NCBI GenBank assembly: GCA_012845835.1
Contig: JABAKD010000028.1
Coordinates: forward strand, 7,054,296 to 7,118,295
Length of the DNA stretch: 64,000 nucleotides
Source of the DNA: Undaria pinnatifida
Taxonomy: Eukaryota; Sar; Phaeophyceae; Laminariales; Alariaceae
Direction of reading: 5' to 3'
Numbering within the stretch: position 1 is the stretch's first letter; the number at the start of each line of letters is the position of its first letter. Under the pieces are notes generated by a model. That model saw only the letters and a program-made list of their open reading frames with translations, was not told where the DNA came from and ran no database searches. Made by a program: the position numbers and the translations under genes. Shown piece by piece: positions 1 to 13,900 of this stretch.

Positions 1-3000
1 CTTCGTGCATTTACCATGCGCTAAAAAGTAAATTCCGAAAAAAACAAAATATGCTCGAAACAAACGCTGTCATACTAGGCGGCAATTCCAACCTTGGGGA
101 GAGGCAAGAAAAGGTTTGTCCCCAAAAACCGCAACCCCTATCGCGGGATGGCTCCAATACAGTCGTACTGGTTGGTGGTGGTCTCTCCACAGGACGCATG
201 CTACAGTAGAGGTGGCACTTTGGTGTGAAATCGTTTCTGAACGACGGGGCTCCTCAATTAACCCAAAATTGTTTTAGAAATACAAACTGATCTTTTGCCT
301 GATAATTTCTCGTTGTGTAGTCTATACCTAGGCCACGCGGGGTTTTTTATTCCACCGTGTTACTCGTAGCAGTTTTAGTTTTGATCCCAATCAGTTTTTT
401 TTTTCGGGGGGGGGTTAATAAGAACATGTCTTAACCTCCTAAAGTGAGGGGTAGTATTAAGAAAAAATGCGCCTCTATCGCAGCACGCGCGTCACAGCGC
501 CGGTTTACAAGTGCCGGTTGCCCGCTATATCATGATAGTTGGTGCCTGCGAAATCGCTTCACACAGACCGAAACAACCAGTAGTGTGGCAGTGTGCGGAG
601 TGATCCCGGTTGTCACTTTAATTTCGGTAACTCCCTCTATTATAGTGCACATGCATACCACTGCTGCTGCGTAGTACTAAACTGAATGCCCCAGTGTCAA
701 CTGGGATCTTTGTGGTAGAAATTTCGTGTCTGGGTTGCTTGTTGTCTCGCTGACTTTCTGACCCTCCCTCACTCCGGTAGCCCACACGATTGACGACCTA
801 CGACTATATTTATCTCCGCGCCATCCGAAGCGACAAATTATGCCGATACCGCGACGGAAACCGACAGCTGTGACACACTATAAGCGGCTTGCCCTGCATA
901 CACTCTTCTCACACACAGCAAAAATCGGTGGCACTCCGACTCCGAATCAGCTTTTCTTTAATGCGCTGGACACACAAGTCATCGCACACAACAGACGGTC
1001 TTGACGGTGACTCACGACCTACGATTGTCGTAGTTTCCCGAAGCATACAAAGCGGTCGACGACCATACCGTGACGGAAACCGATTGATTACTGACCCGCC
1101 CACACAGCACATGATCTGCGCGAACTCTCAGCTTACCGGGCGTGCGTGAACCCACCCACACAGACGCGAACAAACAAGCGACACTCGCACTCTTGGCTTC
1201 ATTCTTGGGTGTCCCAGTACATGCTCGCGACCGGAATCTGCTTTCTGGTGGGGGATAAAGCGACCGCCCCCGCCCCCCCCGACATGTGCAATTTTCGCCA
1301 TTCCCAGTTGTTGCCTTACGATAATACCCCCTCACAATTTTTGGTCATTTGAGATGTTATCCTACGATAATACCCCCCCCCCCCCCCTCCCCCCAGCCTG
1401 TGCGATACACGCATTTTTGACATTGCTCAGTTATCGCACTATGGTTTTCCCACCGCTACGTTCATTTGCATCACTAGCGGCACTGTACCCGCGTACGGCA
1501 TGCAGTGCGTAATATGCACTGTACGTCTATTTGCACGTTTCCCTCGATCCCGAATTCAAAACAATAGCAGGTAGCAAATTGCAGGTCCTAGGAGGGAAAG
1601 CCACTGGCCTATGTCTTTCCTGAGACACGTATGTAGTTGAAATTCACGCCCGGCGACGTATCGTGCAGCCTTCAACCCGAGGGTGTGTGCATCCATGTAG
1701 TCTCAACCTCCTCCGAGCTTTCCCTGACGCCACGAGCCACCCCACATCCACAATGCCACTTCTGCGGCCACCTCATTATCTGGACACAACGTTCCAGGAC
1801 ATTACCATGGGCCTGTGTGCGACTACCACCCGTCACGTGCGGCTCATGTACAGTATGCGCCGAAACGGACGTAGGGCGTTCGGTATCCTGGACAGCTGAG
1901 CGAACTCCGAGCAGTCGCGTCGTACGCCAACGCCACTGCTACAGCCTGGCGCGTCTCAGGTACACTACTACTAAATACCAAAGCATACGACAGTTCATAC
2001 CAGTGATATGTGTACTTTGATGATGCGCGTCATCACACCTGGCGCATACACGGGCATCTAAACTTGTGTATATCTACCCCCCCCCCCCCCTCTCCCCTCC
2101 ATCATAATGAAAAAGCAGATCATTTGCTGGTGACCTCCCTCCCCCCCTCCACCCCCCCTCCCACCCCCCACCCCCACCCCCTACCCCCCCCCACCCCCTC
2201 CCCTTCCCCCGTCCCTCTTTCCCTCTCTTCCTGTATCCCTGCCTTCTTCGCCACGGCAATTTATACTAGCACAAAATTCCGGCTCGCCCTCAGTCTGGGC
2301 TCTCGTTGCCCCTTAGATTTTCGAGGGCGGCTGTTCTCCGAAGTTCAGAGGGCGGAATGAAAATCTCTTGCCATTCTTAACCTACGACACCCTGGTACCC
2401 GGCACTTAGTCTACGCTCTTGACAACAGCACACGTACATAAAAAAAATGCGTGTATTAAATACCAATCTGATCGGAAAGATAACGAACGTTTAGGGTAAT
2501 TCATGTTACCGGCATGGAAAAAGATACAACCATCATCAGCCTGGGCGCCGCATCGTCAACTGAAAAACTGAGGGATTTTTTTGCTGTATCCCCCCCCAAG
2601 AAAAACGCCATCACATCTTGGTAGTGGGGAGGGTTGCTCGGTAGAGGGTGGTAACACATCAACTCTACGTGAGAGAGATACCTTGGAATGTGTTTTCGTC
2701 CGAGTTTGCGCGAACCCCCCCCGGCCAACGACGATGATTTTCGTTTGTTAATGGTCACTTTTACTTTCCAGCTCAACCCATAAGAGGCTTTACCGTCAGC
2801 GACCTTCTGGACGAGCCATGGTCACAGGTGCCTTCTCTTCTCCCCCTCCCCCGGTATGTGCCTTCTTTTTTATCGCTCAAAGGGTTCGGCATTTTCATTT
2901 TTCAGCTTTTTATGCTCGTCGATTTTAGTCGAATTTCCCATTTTTCAGCTTACTACGCTCGTCGATTTTAATCGAATGTTGACGATTATAATGGTATCGG

Positions 3001-4647
3001 TAGCGTGTCAAAAAGAGAAAAAAAAAGATAAAAAACATCATGTTACATCCGTCAACGCACACAAACCGACCACCCAACTCCGTGATAATACGTAAATCGC
3101 CTTTCCAGTTCAACCCGTTCTACTGTTGGTACACCGTAAAAGCAAGCGCCGGCGATATGCGGAATCTTCCAACACCTTATACAATCACGGAGGTTAATAC
3201 AACTATACGTTCACATCACAGCCGAATACGTTATGTCTTCTGCAAATGAACGTAGCGCTCCGGAGAACCCCGGTCGCAAGCAACCTAGGCTCAGTTATCC
3301 AAGTTCGCCCCCATGTGTTCATCCTCTTCACACTCCACACCATGCTGCGTTGTCGCGGTGGGCGGCGTTACTTTCCCTGAACGCACACCCCTCAATTGCA
3401 TCCGCTGAAAATATCCTATTAATAGCGCCAAGGACAACTAGCGCGCTGAATCGTGTAGATACGCTTCTTCTATCCCATTTGGGCTCATATAAAACCACCC
3501 AGTAACACGACGAGTGAGACCTTACTAAGCAAATTAGGAGGAGCCTGTTGCCGAACACGTATCACCATGCTGCTCTGCGCGCACATGGCACAGCTCCTTA
3601 TATTGCAACTCGGACACACACCCCACCTTGGGGGCTCGGGTTGGATGACAAGGCAGATGCCGTAATCGGCCATTTTTTCGATGATGTTTTCCTTCCCAAG
3701 CCCAAGTTAACATTACAGCCGTCACGCGGGAGATATCCTTCAGGCGCGGAAAAAAACCCTTGGATCCCAGCCAACAACGAAGAAAATGAAACCCCTTGCC
3801 GGGTGTACCGAGCAAAGAGATGTACAATGCCAGAAACATAACAAACTCAAGCATACAGGTGTACAACGTAAAGAAACAAGCCCCATCTAAACGTGTACCT
3901 CTCGACACGGCTCTCGTTCCCATCCTCGGCCGTCGTTCTGCTAAACGCCTGAGCAGGTCGGAGCCCGACCACACCACTGAACATCGCTGCCCCTTTCTTC
4001 GGGCGTCCGATCCGGCAGAAGCTCACCATATTCACACAACAAACAGTAGTCGGGCCTAGTCAGGCTATAGTTCCGTTCGAACCCTTGGTAGCACGAAGCT
4101 GCCCCCTCTGACTCGTAAGCATCGTGCATCCTACCTGGCGCGAGGAGGATTCCACGACCCCCGATGAGCCCGCCTGGCCTCTGCAGGACCTCATTTGCCT
4201 CGACCGGTCACCCACTAGGCCTAATTTCGAAGACAACACCAGGATGGTATCAATACAACACCACGCGACCCACGGCCGTTTGGAGGTAGATGCTTACGCA
4301 AGCATTCGTTTCTCCCCCCCTCGTTTTGTTGGCCACCGATGACTCCCTTTAGGCGAGCTCGAGCGTCCTACGGGTATCGATCACCGCTGAGCGGGCCCTT
4401 CATGCACGCCATGGCTGTGGAGGCAAGTTTGTACCCACTCGAGCCACCCTCTCCCAACGTTTTTATAGCGACAGAGAACGAGAACAACGGTGCAGGCTCG
4501 CCGGCACTTTGAGGACCTCACGCGGACGTTCGTTTTCGTCCAACCGCTGCTCGTGCACCCCGAGACCAACCGGTCCATGCTATACATCCCAAGTATCGGA
4601 TGCGCTACTCCTGTAGCTGTGTCCCGGTAACTTGGTGGCATGCAGTG
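1..4647. other. Intergenic, no supported gene
   Basis: This stretch lies beyond the stop of the minus-strand LRR gene. Open frames here are short, overlap on both strands and show no recognisable domain. It holds homopolymer C tracts (around 1373-1388, 2077-2090 and a C-rich block at 2140-2215). A short segment at about 200-260 (GAGGTGGCACTTTGG, then ACGACGGGG) resembles one at about 60250-60300, so part of it is dispersed repeat. I see no clear polyadenylation signal for the LRR gene. Confidence 0.5.
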
Positions 4648-4908
4648 TCACGCCGAGCCGGGGACGACCCAGCAGTTTCCCCCCCTCGCCAACGCCGCCA
4701 TTTTCTCTGCTTCCGGGTCGTTCCCCCACCACGCCAACCACAGGAGCGCGGGTAGGGAAGGGGGTTTGAGTAACGTCAGCCGGGCCGGCTGCATCCGATG
4801 GCAGCATCTCAGATCCAAGACGCTTAGGGTGGCCTTGCCACAGGCCGAGCGGATGATGGAGACCAAGGTCGATCGCGTGAGCAAACCGCACCCTGATAAT
4901 CGTAGTTC
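4648..4908 (-). CDS. LRR gene exon 8 (terminal, tentative end)
   Basis: The acceptor GCCGCGCAG gives phase 0, reading ELRLSGCGLLTRSTLVSIIR and then LSVLDLRCCHRM, two further LRR cores. The frame closes with TGA at 4648. The last 20 or so residues follow a run of seven G on the minus strand and are not repeat-like, so either this is the genuine non-repeat end or an unseen donor or frameshift has cut the protein short. Confidence 0.6.
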   Translation of the reverse strand, partial: ELRLSGCGLLTRSTLVSIIRSACGKATLSVLDLRCCHRMQPARLTLLKPPSLPALLWLAWWGNDPEAEKMAALARGGNCWVVPGSA

Positions 4909-7900
4909 CTGCGCGGCAGTTCGGATGGGGTTGAGTGCGGGAGGGCCGGCGTGCGGGTGCACGGGTCGGTGGGTGGGGGGGTGGGCGGGATCAGCCGAGG
5001 AGGAAATTGGGGGAGGGGGGGGGGGGCGGGTGGGCAGGAATAGGGGAGGGAGGAATGGAGGACAGGGGGCGGGGGTCGGAGAAGGGGGATTGGAGGTTGG
5101 GGAATGGGGGTTGGGGATTGGGGGTTGGGGTTGGGGGCTGTATTGGTTTATACTATCGCGCTGCGCCGCCGGGTCGCGCGAGCTGGTGGGCGACAAGCAG
5201 CACCGCGGGTATAGCGGGGGTGCAGGGTAGATACAACGGCCACGCAAACAGTGGGAAGACTACGTCGATCGGATTGCGCATTGCCTTTTTCCCAGGCGGC
5301 GGGCAATGCACGCTCTACCCCCTCTCTTTCGTAACACACCCACACATGCACAGACTGTACGAGGAACCCCCGGCAGCCGTTTCGCTCCCACCTGCAGGCG
5401 AGGCATGCCCTCGAGCAAGGCCCGCACGTGCCCGTCTTCTAGGGCGGAGAGTCCAGTCACATCCGCCGCTCGCGTGTGGCTGCCGAGTCTGCCCGAACGA
5501 AGCAGCGCGATCACGCCGGATCCCTGCACGCCGCGACAGCCCGAAAGTGACAGTTTCCTGAGTCGCTGCTTCGACTGCTGTGGAAGACTGTGCGGTGTGG
5601 CTTGTGGGGTGGCATGCTGTGGTGGGGGAGGAGACTCTGAAGGAGGTAAGGGAGCGCGCTGGCACCTGGCCGCGGCGTTTAAATTGCCTGCCGCAGACTG
5701 CACCCGTTGTTTCCGCGGGTGTGGAGTCTTGCCACTAAAACCACCACCGGCCGGCGGTTGTGTCAGTTTCTTTCGAGCATTGGTTCCCCCCCCCTCTTCC
5801 GGTTCCTCCTCGTCTTGCCGGTGCTGCTGGTGCTGCTGGTACTGTTGGTTCTGATGGTGCTGGCGAGTTGGCGTCGGCACACTCGTCGACTTCAGTGACA
5901 ACGGCAGTTGTTGCCGCGACTGTTGCTGGCTATCACCGTGGATAGAGGCGTCATCGTCATCGCGCGGCGGGCGCAGCGGAGTGTCTACCGGCTCACTATC
6001 GCTGTCCCCCGTAATCGCCTCGCACGCCGCGATCAGGCCTTCGTTCGTGAAGGGACACTTGCACAGTACCTGCGGGGTAACCCGCGAAAGAAAGGGTAAG
6101 ATGAGCACTGCCTGCATGGAGGTCGCGGAATCACGGCAAAAAAAAATGGAATTGGGCAACGAGCACGACGACGTATCCCTGTGTTCGTTTTGTACTGCAC
6201 TGCTACAACCTGGACCTAATTGCACTGCACTACTCTGCAGCGTACAGTTGAAGGCGCCCCCTCGGGCGATTCAGCCAGGCATCTACAACCACGCCATTAG
6301 CGCTCACGGTTCAAAATATCTTGCCTTTTTGATGTGATGCCAACCACGCGCTCAGCGCTCACGGTACAAAATATTTGCCTATTTGATGCACTACCATCCA
6401 ACGCGCCATACAATACCATACAAGGTGGCACCCAAGAGCGGCGGCATGGAGTACTCAACTTCCACCCAAGAGCAGCAACTATCCGCCATGACTTTCCCAT
6501 CCCACCGACGCGATGCCGCGCCGAGTCGCCCCCCCCTAACCCCCTTCATCCTTCTCCCCGCCCACCCCCCCCCAGATTGACACCGCTGTAGATCTCATTA
6601 TTAGAATCTCACAAGGTCGTGGAGGCCCGGAAGCGCGAGGACGGACGTAAGCACCTCGTCCGTCACACAGCAGTACGACAGATCTAACGACTCCAAGCAA
6701 GGACCGCAGGCGCTGCCGTATGGTCGCATGCACAGAAAAACGGACAAGCCGACCGGCGGTGTCGAAGAAGTATGGCGTGGCGCGATGCGGCGAGGACAAG
6801 AGAAAGGGAGCGGTACGCGGGAGGAGTTGGGGAACAAGGGACGTGTAGAAGGCAAGGGTCAGGGGAGAGGGGGTGCCATGAGAGCGTTTACACTATATCC
6901 ACTTGAGGTTTCTCTTAGACATCGGTTTACGCATAGTCGAGGGGCTCGGGGGCCTTGCCCCCCCCCCCCACCCCCCTCGCAAAAGGTGGCGGAATTCGTT
7001 TCACCAGAGGTCCTTCGTATGATGCAGCTCACCGTTCATTCGACTGCCCAAACACTTCACGGTGATTCGCGCTTCGTGCACGCAATGCCTGCCTGGTCGG
7101 TTATAACCCGATGTGCTCTTTTTCACCGGCTTTGACGGCGTGCGAGGGCCCATGGTCGTCCGGACTACAGACATGCATGATACGATGGTTACCCCCCCCC
7201 CGCCCCCCCCCCCCCCCCCCTAATCCACCCATCTTCACCATTGCCAGCCGAGTGCAGTGTATTGCAACGGCATTCCTAATGGCACGGAAAGCAAGGAAGA
7301 GCAGGCGACTCAAGCAAACATCAACACGTCAGCCGCCGATCGGAGTAATCGAAATAAAATGAAGGCGACAAAAAAGCATTTCACGTTCGTGTGAAGCGGA
7401 GCAGGGGAGTGTCGGCGTCATGAGAACTGAACCCGATCCAACAATGCCACCTGGCTGGGGAAGATTTTCCATATAACCAATCGCGATACCCGGGCTAGGG
7501 TGGGCTAGGGCGGGGGATTCCTCTTTGAGGTCTCGCGCGGATAGCTTAACCCTCTTTATGTGGGATATTAAGTATCTCTGATGTTTTTGAAGATTCGGGA
7601 TATCGACCGCCGCCATGGAGCAATTTGAGAAATGCTGCGCCAACGCCAACAAAAACAAAAAAGGAATTTGCTTTTGAGCGAGGCATAGAGGTACCTATTC
7701 GAGCGACGACATCGTCTATACTCGGTCGTAAGACTTGTGGGTGTAATAATGTGTATCATACTTTTAACAATATGTCTAGTATTATAACACCGTAGCCGTT
7801 GATCTTGACGACGTCTTGAACAATCCCTTCCCTTGGGCAAGATTTGCACAGCTCCAATCTTATGGGCTACCTACCAGGTATATCTTGGCAAGAAACACAG

Positions 7901-10900
7901 CAATCCTTTTGACGCATGCTACCAATACTTGCAGTACTACTAATACAGTAAGAGTTATGGGTAGAATAACAAGTACAATGCTATAACACCGCAGCCTTGG
8001 TCTTGACGTCATGAAAAAAATCCTTTCCTTTGGGCAAGATTCGCCCAGCTCCAATCTTATGGGCTGCATATCTTGGCAAGAACCGCGGCAATCCTTTAGA
8101 CGCATGCTACCAATACTTGCAGTACTACTAATACAGCAAGTGAGAGTTATGGGTAGAACAAGTACAATGCTATAACACCGCAGCCTTGGTCTTGACGTCT
8201 TGAAAAAATCCCCTTCTTTTAGGCAAGATTTGCACAGCTCCAATCTTATGGGCTGTATATGTTGGCAAGAACCACGGCAATCCTTTTGACGCATGCTAAA
8301 TAGTACTACTAACACAGTAAGTAAGAGTTATGGGTATAGCAACAAGTACAATGCTATAACACCGCACCCTTGGTCTTGAAAAAAAAATCCCCTTCCTTTG
8401 AGCAAGATTCGCACAGCTCCAATCTTATGGGCTGTATATCTTAGCAAGAAACACGGCGGCAATCCTTTTGATACATGCTACCAATACCGCTACTAACACA
8501 GTAGTACGGTAGGGGCGCACCTAATCCCCCCCCCCCCCCATAAGCACAAAAAAATGAGAAAAAAAATGAAAGTGCAAGTCGGTTAACAACTCCATGGCCT
8601 GAGTATACCATGGGAAATCCTGCAAAACAAGGACGCAAGTTTCCGACGAAACTGGGCTCAGGAGCCCGGTAACCAGATACCGTGGGTAACCCGCCCAGGA
8701 TAAAGAGCGTTTGGGACTTGACCCATTTAGAGCCCCCAAACCCCTCCCTACACTAAATCCAAGCAATTTGTCCCCAAAATCGACTCTCCAGTTGTAAAGG
8801 GGTGAAACCGGCATGTCTCGCCTATACTAAAGCTAAGTATTGCCCACTACGGATAAGAGCAACGCGTAGTTAAGAGCGCTTGTTTTGGCTTGCCACGGGG
8901 CGCTCTTCAAATCGAGGTACCCAGTATTGTAGCGAGTTTACTCCAAAGATGCTACGCCTATCCTAGCACGGGCCTTTTCTCCTTACCGCCCATGACAGAT
9001 AGGCTGCTGCAGCAGTAGCGCCCTCCGCTATGCTAACAAACGCACCAGTACGGGGGGGGGGGGGGGGGGGCGAAGACGTTTGTGTTGTTCAAAAAAGTAA
9101 ATGATAAACCTGCATAAAAAAAGCGGCAGGTGTAGCACGCAGCTTGCAAATACTAGTATCGACTCTCTTAAATTTATCGAACTCACAGCAGAAGTATTCA
9201 AAGTATATTACCGTGGCATTTGCCGGAAGCGGGTCGACTCTCGGAGGAATCAAAAAGAAACAACATAGAGTCACGCTATGGCGCGTCTCTGGCAGAACAC
9301 CGACGAGGTTTTACATCGTGTGCGGGGGAAAAAAACGATCAGTTGATTGTGTGTTTGTATAGCACTACCCACTAGACCATTCAGTGACTCAATAAGGCCA
9401 ATACCAAGTATCTAGTGGGCGGAGCTATATAACAACACGGAAGAAAGAGAGAAGCAACTTGTTGTTATTCCCTTAATCCTGATGGCATCTGGGCCGGAAG
9501 GCCCTTCCCGTCGGATAATGATCCCGAACGCAAAACGCCATCGTAACAATACAAAAACGGGCCAATTACCCATTTTGGGGGGAAGTTACCGGCCGTTCCA
9601 AGGCCGTGCCACAACAACAGGGTGGCTGAATGGTCTACTGGACAGTGATACAGGCTTATCTATCCAGTGGATGGGGTTATAAAACTAACATCGCTTGGCA
9701 GGCGGGCCCGGCCGGGTTAGGGCTCGAATCGCGAAGGCTGGGTGGTCTAGTGGACAGTGCTATAGGTTTGTCTATGAATAGTGCATGTTGTAACAATCCG
9801 TTGTAGCCACAAAATTAGGTGTACCACGATACTTGCATGAGTATCGACCTTAAATTTATGGAACTCACAGCTGACGTGTTTAGACAAAAAAACATCAAAA
9901 TAACGAACAGAATGCTTGGCGGGCGGGCGGGCAGGCGGGCGGGCGGGGGCGCGCGCGGGTCTCACCGAGAAAGGGCCTTGATCGCTTCCGGGGTGACAGC
10001 CTTGCTGCGAGCGAGGCTGATCGAGGTGAGGGAGAACATGGTGGTGAGGCGGCGGAATGACTGCGCCGTGTCAACCAGCGGCTGGAAGAACACCTCTCCC
10101 GTAAACTGCTCGCAACCTGTCACGTCATGCCGCGCGGCGTGAAGATTATATAGGGTTAGTAGCGTTCGCGACGCTGCTCGCCAAGTCAACCCGTCATAAC
10201 CGCAGAAAAGCATGCCTCACGAATTGCGAGTGGATTGTTCCCAAAGTCATGGGTGCGCTTCCAAAGGGAATAACATGCAGCTACTGCAAAGAAGTGGCGG
10301 CCGCCTTGGGTACTGTGCGCCCGATGTCGGATATCACGCTTCAATATATTATCGTACGCGTGTTGAAGACCATTGGCTTAGGTTCCACCGCATTATCTTG
10401 GGTTGCACCGCATCTCTTTCGCGTACCGTATCTACCGAGATACCCGATACCCGCGAGTACAGAGTTCGACGTCGAAAATGTAGCTCAGTTCCAGCCCTTG
10501 CACCCATCCCCGCTGGCAGCTACAAGCACGTATCACACAAACCAAACTATATTGGCACCCGTTGGCGGCCAAGGTCGTCCAAGCTACCAGCCGAAATGGG
10601 GCAGTGCTTCCAAACACCGCAGAACGCTGTCCAAGGACGACGTACTACTGCCGCGCCTACTTGTCATGGCGGAAGCTTAACTCGCGTTCTCTGGCTGTCA
10701 TCCGTCCGTGCTTCCCGCTAGTGGGTAGGGTCAAATGAACAACTATCAGTTTGTTGACGGCAGTCAGCAAAACACAAAAACAAAACTACCAACCTCTACA
10801 TAAAAACGGCGGAGCATCAACGTCCATACGGCTTCTTCAGCTGTTGCTTCGTTTTTCGAAGTGCAGAGACGATCCGTGCGGCAGGCGCCTTTTCATTTCT

Positions 10901-13900
10901 TCTCGTCGACAAGTCAGTTTCGCGTAAGGTATAGAACTCCTCATATGAGGACCTTCAGTAGTGTTACGTGTACAGCCCTTTCCGCAGCATGCATCTACCG
11001 AGGATAACTCGCTTATGGGGTTGACACATCGTTTCCACTTGCTTGGGACATACCTGGACGCCGGTGCTTACCTTCGAGACTGAGCTGTCGGAGGTGGCGC
11101 TCGGGGTGGTCGAGGATAGCGGCGACCGTCAAGTCCGTCGCACGCGAAAGGCCGCACAGCGACAGCTGTTCGAGCCTTGCCAGCTTCGCCACCATGAACA
11201 CGAGGCCCAAGTTGCCACATCTGTACACACGATCGCACAGCCGTAGGAGCAGCAGACGAAACAGCAGCAACGAACGGCGGATTTGGAGGCGGGGGACGGA
11301 GGGGAGGGGTCTCTCACGTACAAGACTTGCAATTGAGCGCTTGGTGACAGTAGCAAACCGAGTTCTAAAAACCAAAGATCGTCAACAGCATGAGCACAAC
11401 AGCATCGCACGTTTCCTTTCACTGGACACGCGATTAATGGAACGATGGAGAAGGTCCAGGAGTCTCGACCTCCCCCCCTCCCCTCCCCTCCTTACCCTGC
11501 ACCTACCGTCTGAACTACCGCTTCCCTTGAGGAAGGTAGACTACTCTTGATCTCACCCTTTCAAGCGCTGGTGACCACTGTTAATGCCGAGGGACGTGAG
11601 CTGCTGGCACCTCGCCAGCGCCATCGGGCCGTCGTCGCTGAAGGCTGTCGGCTGCCCCCGCTTCTGCCTGAGGGAAACCTTCGTGCAAAAAAAAACAGCC
11701 GCCAGAAAAAAATATATTATTCTTATCGGAGGTATCTGGTGGTGCTTCTATTGCGGGCGAATGGCTGAAAAACGTTTAGTCCGTTGGCGTTACCTCGGCG
11801 GCTGTCGCTATGCTTCTTTCATCAAGAGTGGAGACATGGGTGCGCGCTCCCGGTCAGCGGCGTGGCTATGATGGCCAAATTTCCGTGGCAACCGAAGGGG
11901 CATGACGGCACGCTAGCGCAGAATGCCAACGGAGAACACGACCACGAAACGCGTTTGCTGTCAAGACTCGCTGAACGTCCTGCTGATGTACGTGTTGCCA
12001 AGCTATTTCCGTCATAGTGGCTGCAAGTTGAGGCATGCCCCCCCCTCGCCCATCCCAGCATTGTAGAAATAAAAGCGTCTACGGTCTTAAGTCGACTACG
12101 GCCATGCATGAAACGACTACCCCCCTCCCCCCCCCCCCCCCACCCGCCTACTTCCCGCCGCCGCCCCCGCCCATCCGCCCGCAGTCACGCATTGTAGAAG
12201 GACACTTCTAATAGCCATACGCCACTATTCCTTAGCTTTCGTCGTTAATCGGTCACCCGTGAGAGGTTCAAAATCTGTGCTGTGGAGATTATCGCTGCTA
12301 CCACCAGCCGCTCACCTCTCGAATGTTAGGACATCCCTCGGAAATGGCCAGGCACAACGCGTCCGTGATGTCGTCCACCACGAGGCTCAATCGCCTCAGG
12401 CCCGTAAGGGGTGGCCGCGGCCCCCCCGGGAAAGCGGCGCCGCCCTCCGACCGGAAGCACAGGGGGATCGGCCGCTTCTCCCCGCGTAAGACGGTCGCCG
12501 CCAGCTTCGAGCTTACCGTCGCGAGGCTAAGCTCCACGAGCCCGTCGTGGCTTTCTTCGGCTGGTTCTGATATCGCACCACCGTTACCACCACCGTCTCT
12601 ACTATAACCATCACCATCAACACCACCACCAACACCGACACCACGAGCACCACCAACACTACTACTACCAGCATCCCCACCGCCACCAACATCACCGCCG
12701 TAGCACATCCTCCCTGCGTCAATCGCAGCTCCGCTTCCTCCGGCCAGCGGAGGCCCCGCGCAATTTACGGCGTTCGCCTGAAAGCCCCGGGCGGTCGCCG
12801 CCGCAGATGAGCGGATATGGGGGTACTTGAAGAACGGGGTCAGCGCGCAAATGGGCAACTGGCCAGCCGAAACATTCGTGAGCGTCAGGCAGCGAAGGAC
12901 CGGCGCGCAAGCCTCCGCCAAGCGAGACCATTCCTCGAAGTGCTCCGGCGTCGGGTTGCCAAGCCCAACAGAGGGTCCGAAGCCGCAAAGGGTTAGGGAC
13001 CGCAGCGCTAGCGGGGGTTTCTCTCGCTGGGGTGCGCCTCGTGGCGCGCAAGGGGTTAGCGATGGTGGTTCCGGTTTGCCGCCGGTGGCAATATTTTCTT
13101 GCCACCTGTGTCTTCCGGGTGATGTTGCCGTTATTGTTGCCGTTGTTGTTGATGCTGCTGCTGTTGCTAAAGCTTTTGGTGCTAAAGCTGCTGCTGTTGT
13201 TGCTGCTGCTGCCGTTGCCGCTGCTGGAAACCGCGTCCCTTCGGAATGTTTTACCCCCCCAACCACCGATGATGGCAATGGTGGTGTCGGCGACAATGAT
13301 GCTAACGGCGATGGCAATCTAGTCGACGCGCATCCCACTGCAGAGGACACTAGCAGCTCTCGTAGCTGCTGCTGGTGTTGTTGCCACTGCCACTGCGGCT
13401 GCTCCAGCTGCTGCTGCTGTTGTCGCTGTTGCAGTTGTTGTTTCTGCTGTTGTCGTCGTCGTTTTTGTCGCCTTCGCCGCCGTGAGAGCAAGGTAACGCC
13501 AGCCGCGGGCATCGTCGTGGGCCCCGCTCCCGCCCCAGCGCAAGACCGCGCCCTCCTATCAACTCCGCCGTCTTCCTGTTCTTGAGGCCGCGCCGACCGC
13601 TTAATTGAGCCGTCTTGTTCTTGTTCTTGTTCTTGTTGTTCTTCATCCTCCTCCCCTTCCTTGTCGTCCCGCCCCCCACGGAGAGACTTCGTGAAGGAAA
13701 CACCCGGCACAGTCGGCGCCACCTCAGTCGATCCTATTGTATCGTCGTCGCTCGTAGGCGAAGACGATAAGGGTGAGGGTGGCGAGTAGCGGGAGCGATT
13801 GGCGAGCTCGGCCGCCCCAGCAGCCGAGTTAATGAGGAAGTCAATGCCGGACCAGCCGTAGCCGTTGCGGAGAGTTACGCCGGTTAGACCCGGCACGGCC

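Noticed and set aside
4640-5561. Overlapping ~200-codon frames on both strands
   Set aside because: Produced by the G-rich block and flanking exons 7 and 8; only the minus-strand LRR exons make sense.
10212-10721. Plus-strand open frames of 169 and 143 codons
   Set aside because: They overlap in two frames within LRR intron 4, show no recognised domain or splice context, and could both be chance. Worth an RNA check but not supported.
12827-13585. 252-codon plus-strand frame
   Set aside because: Antisense shadow of LRR exon 2, caused by CTG/GCN triplet runs.
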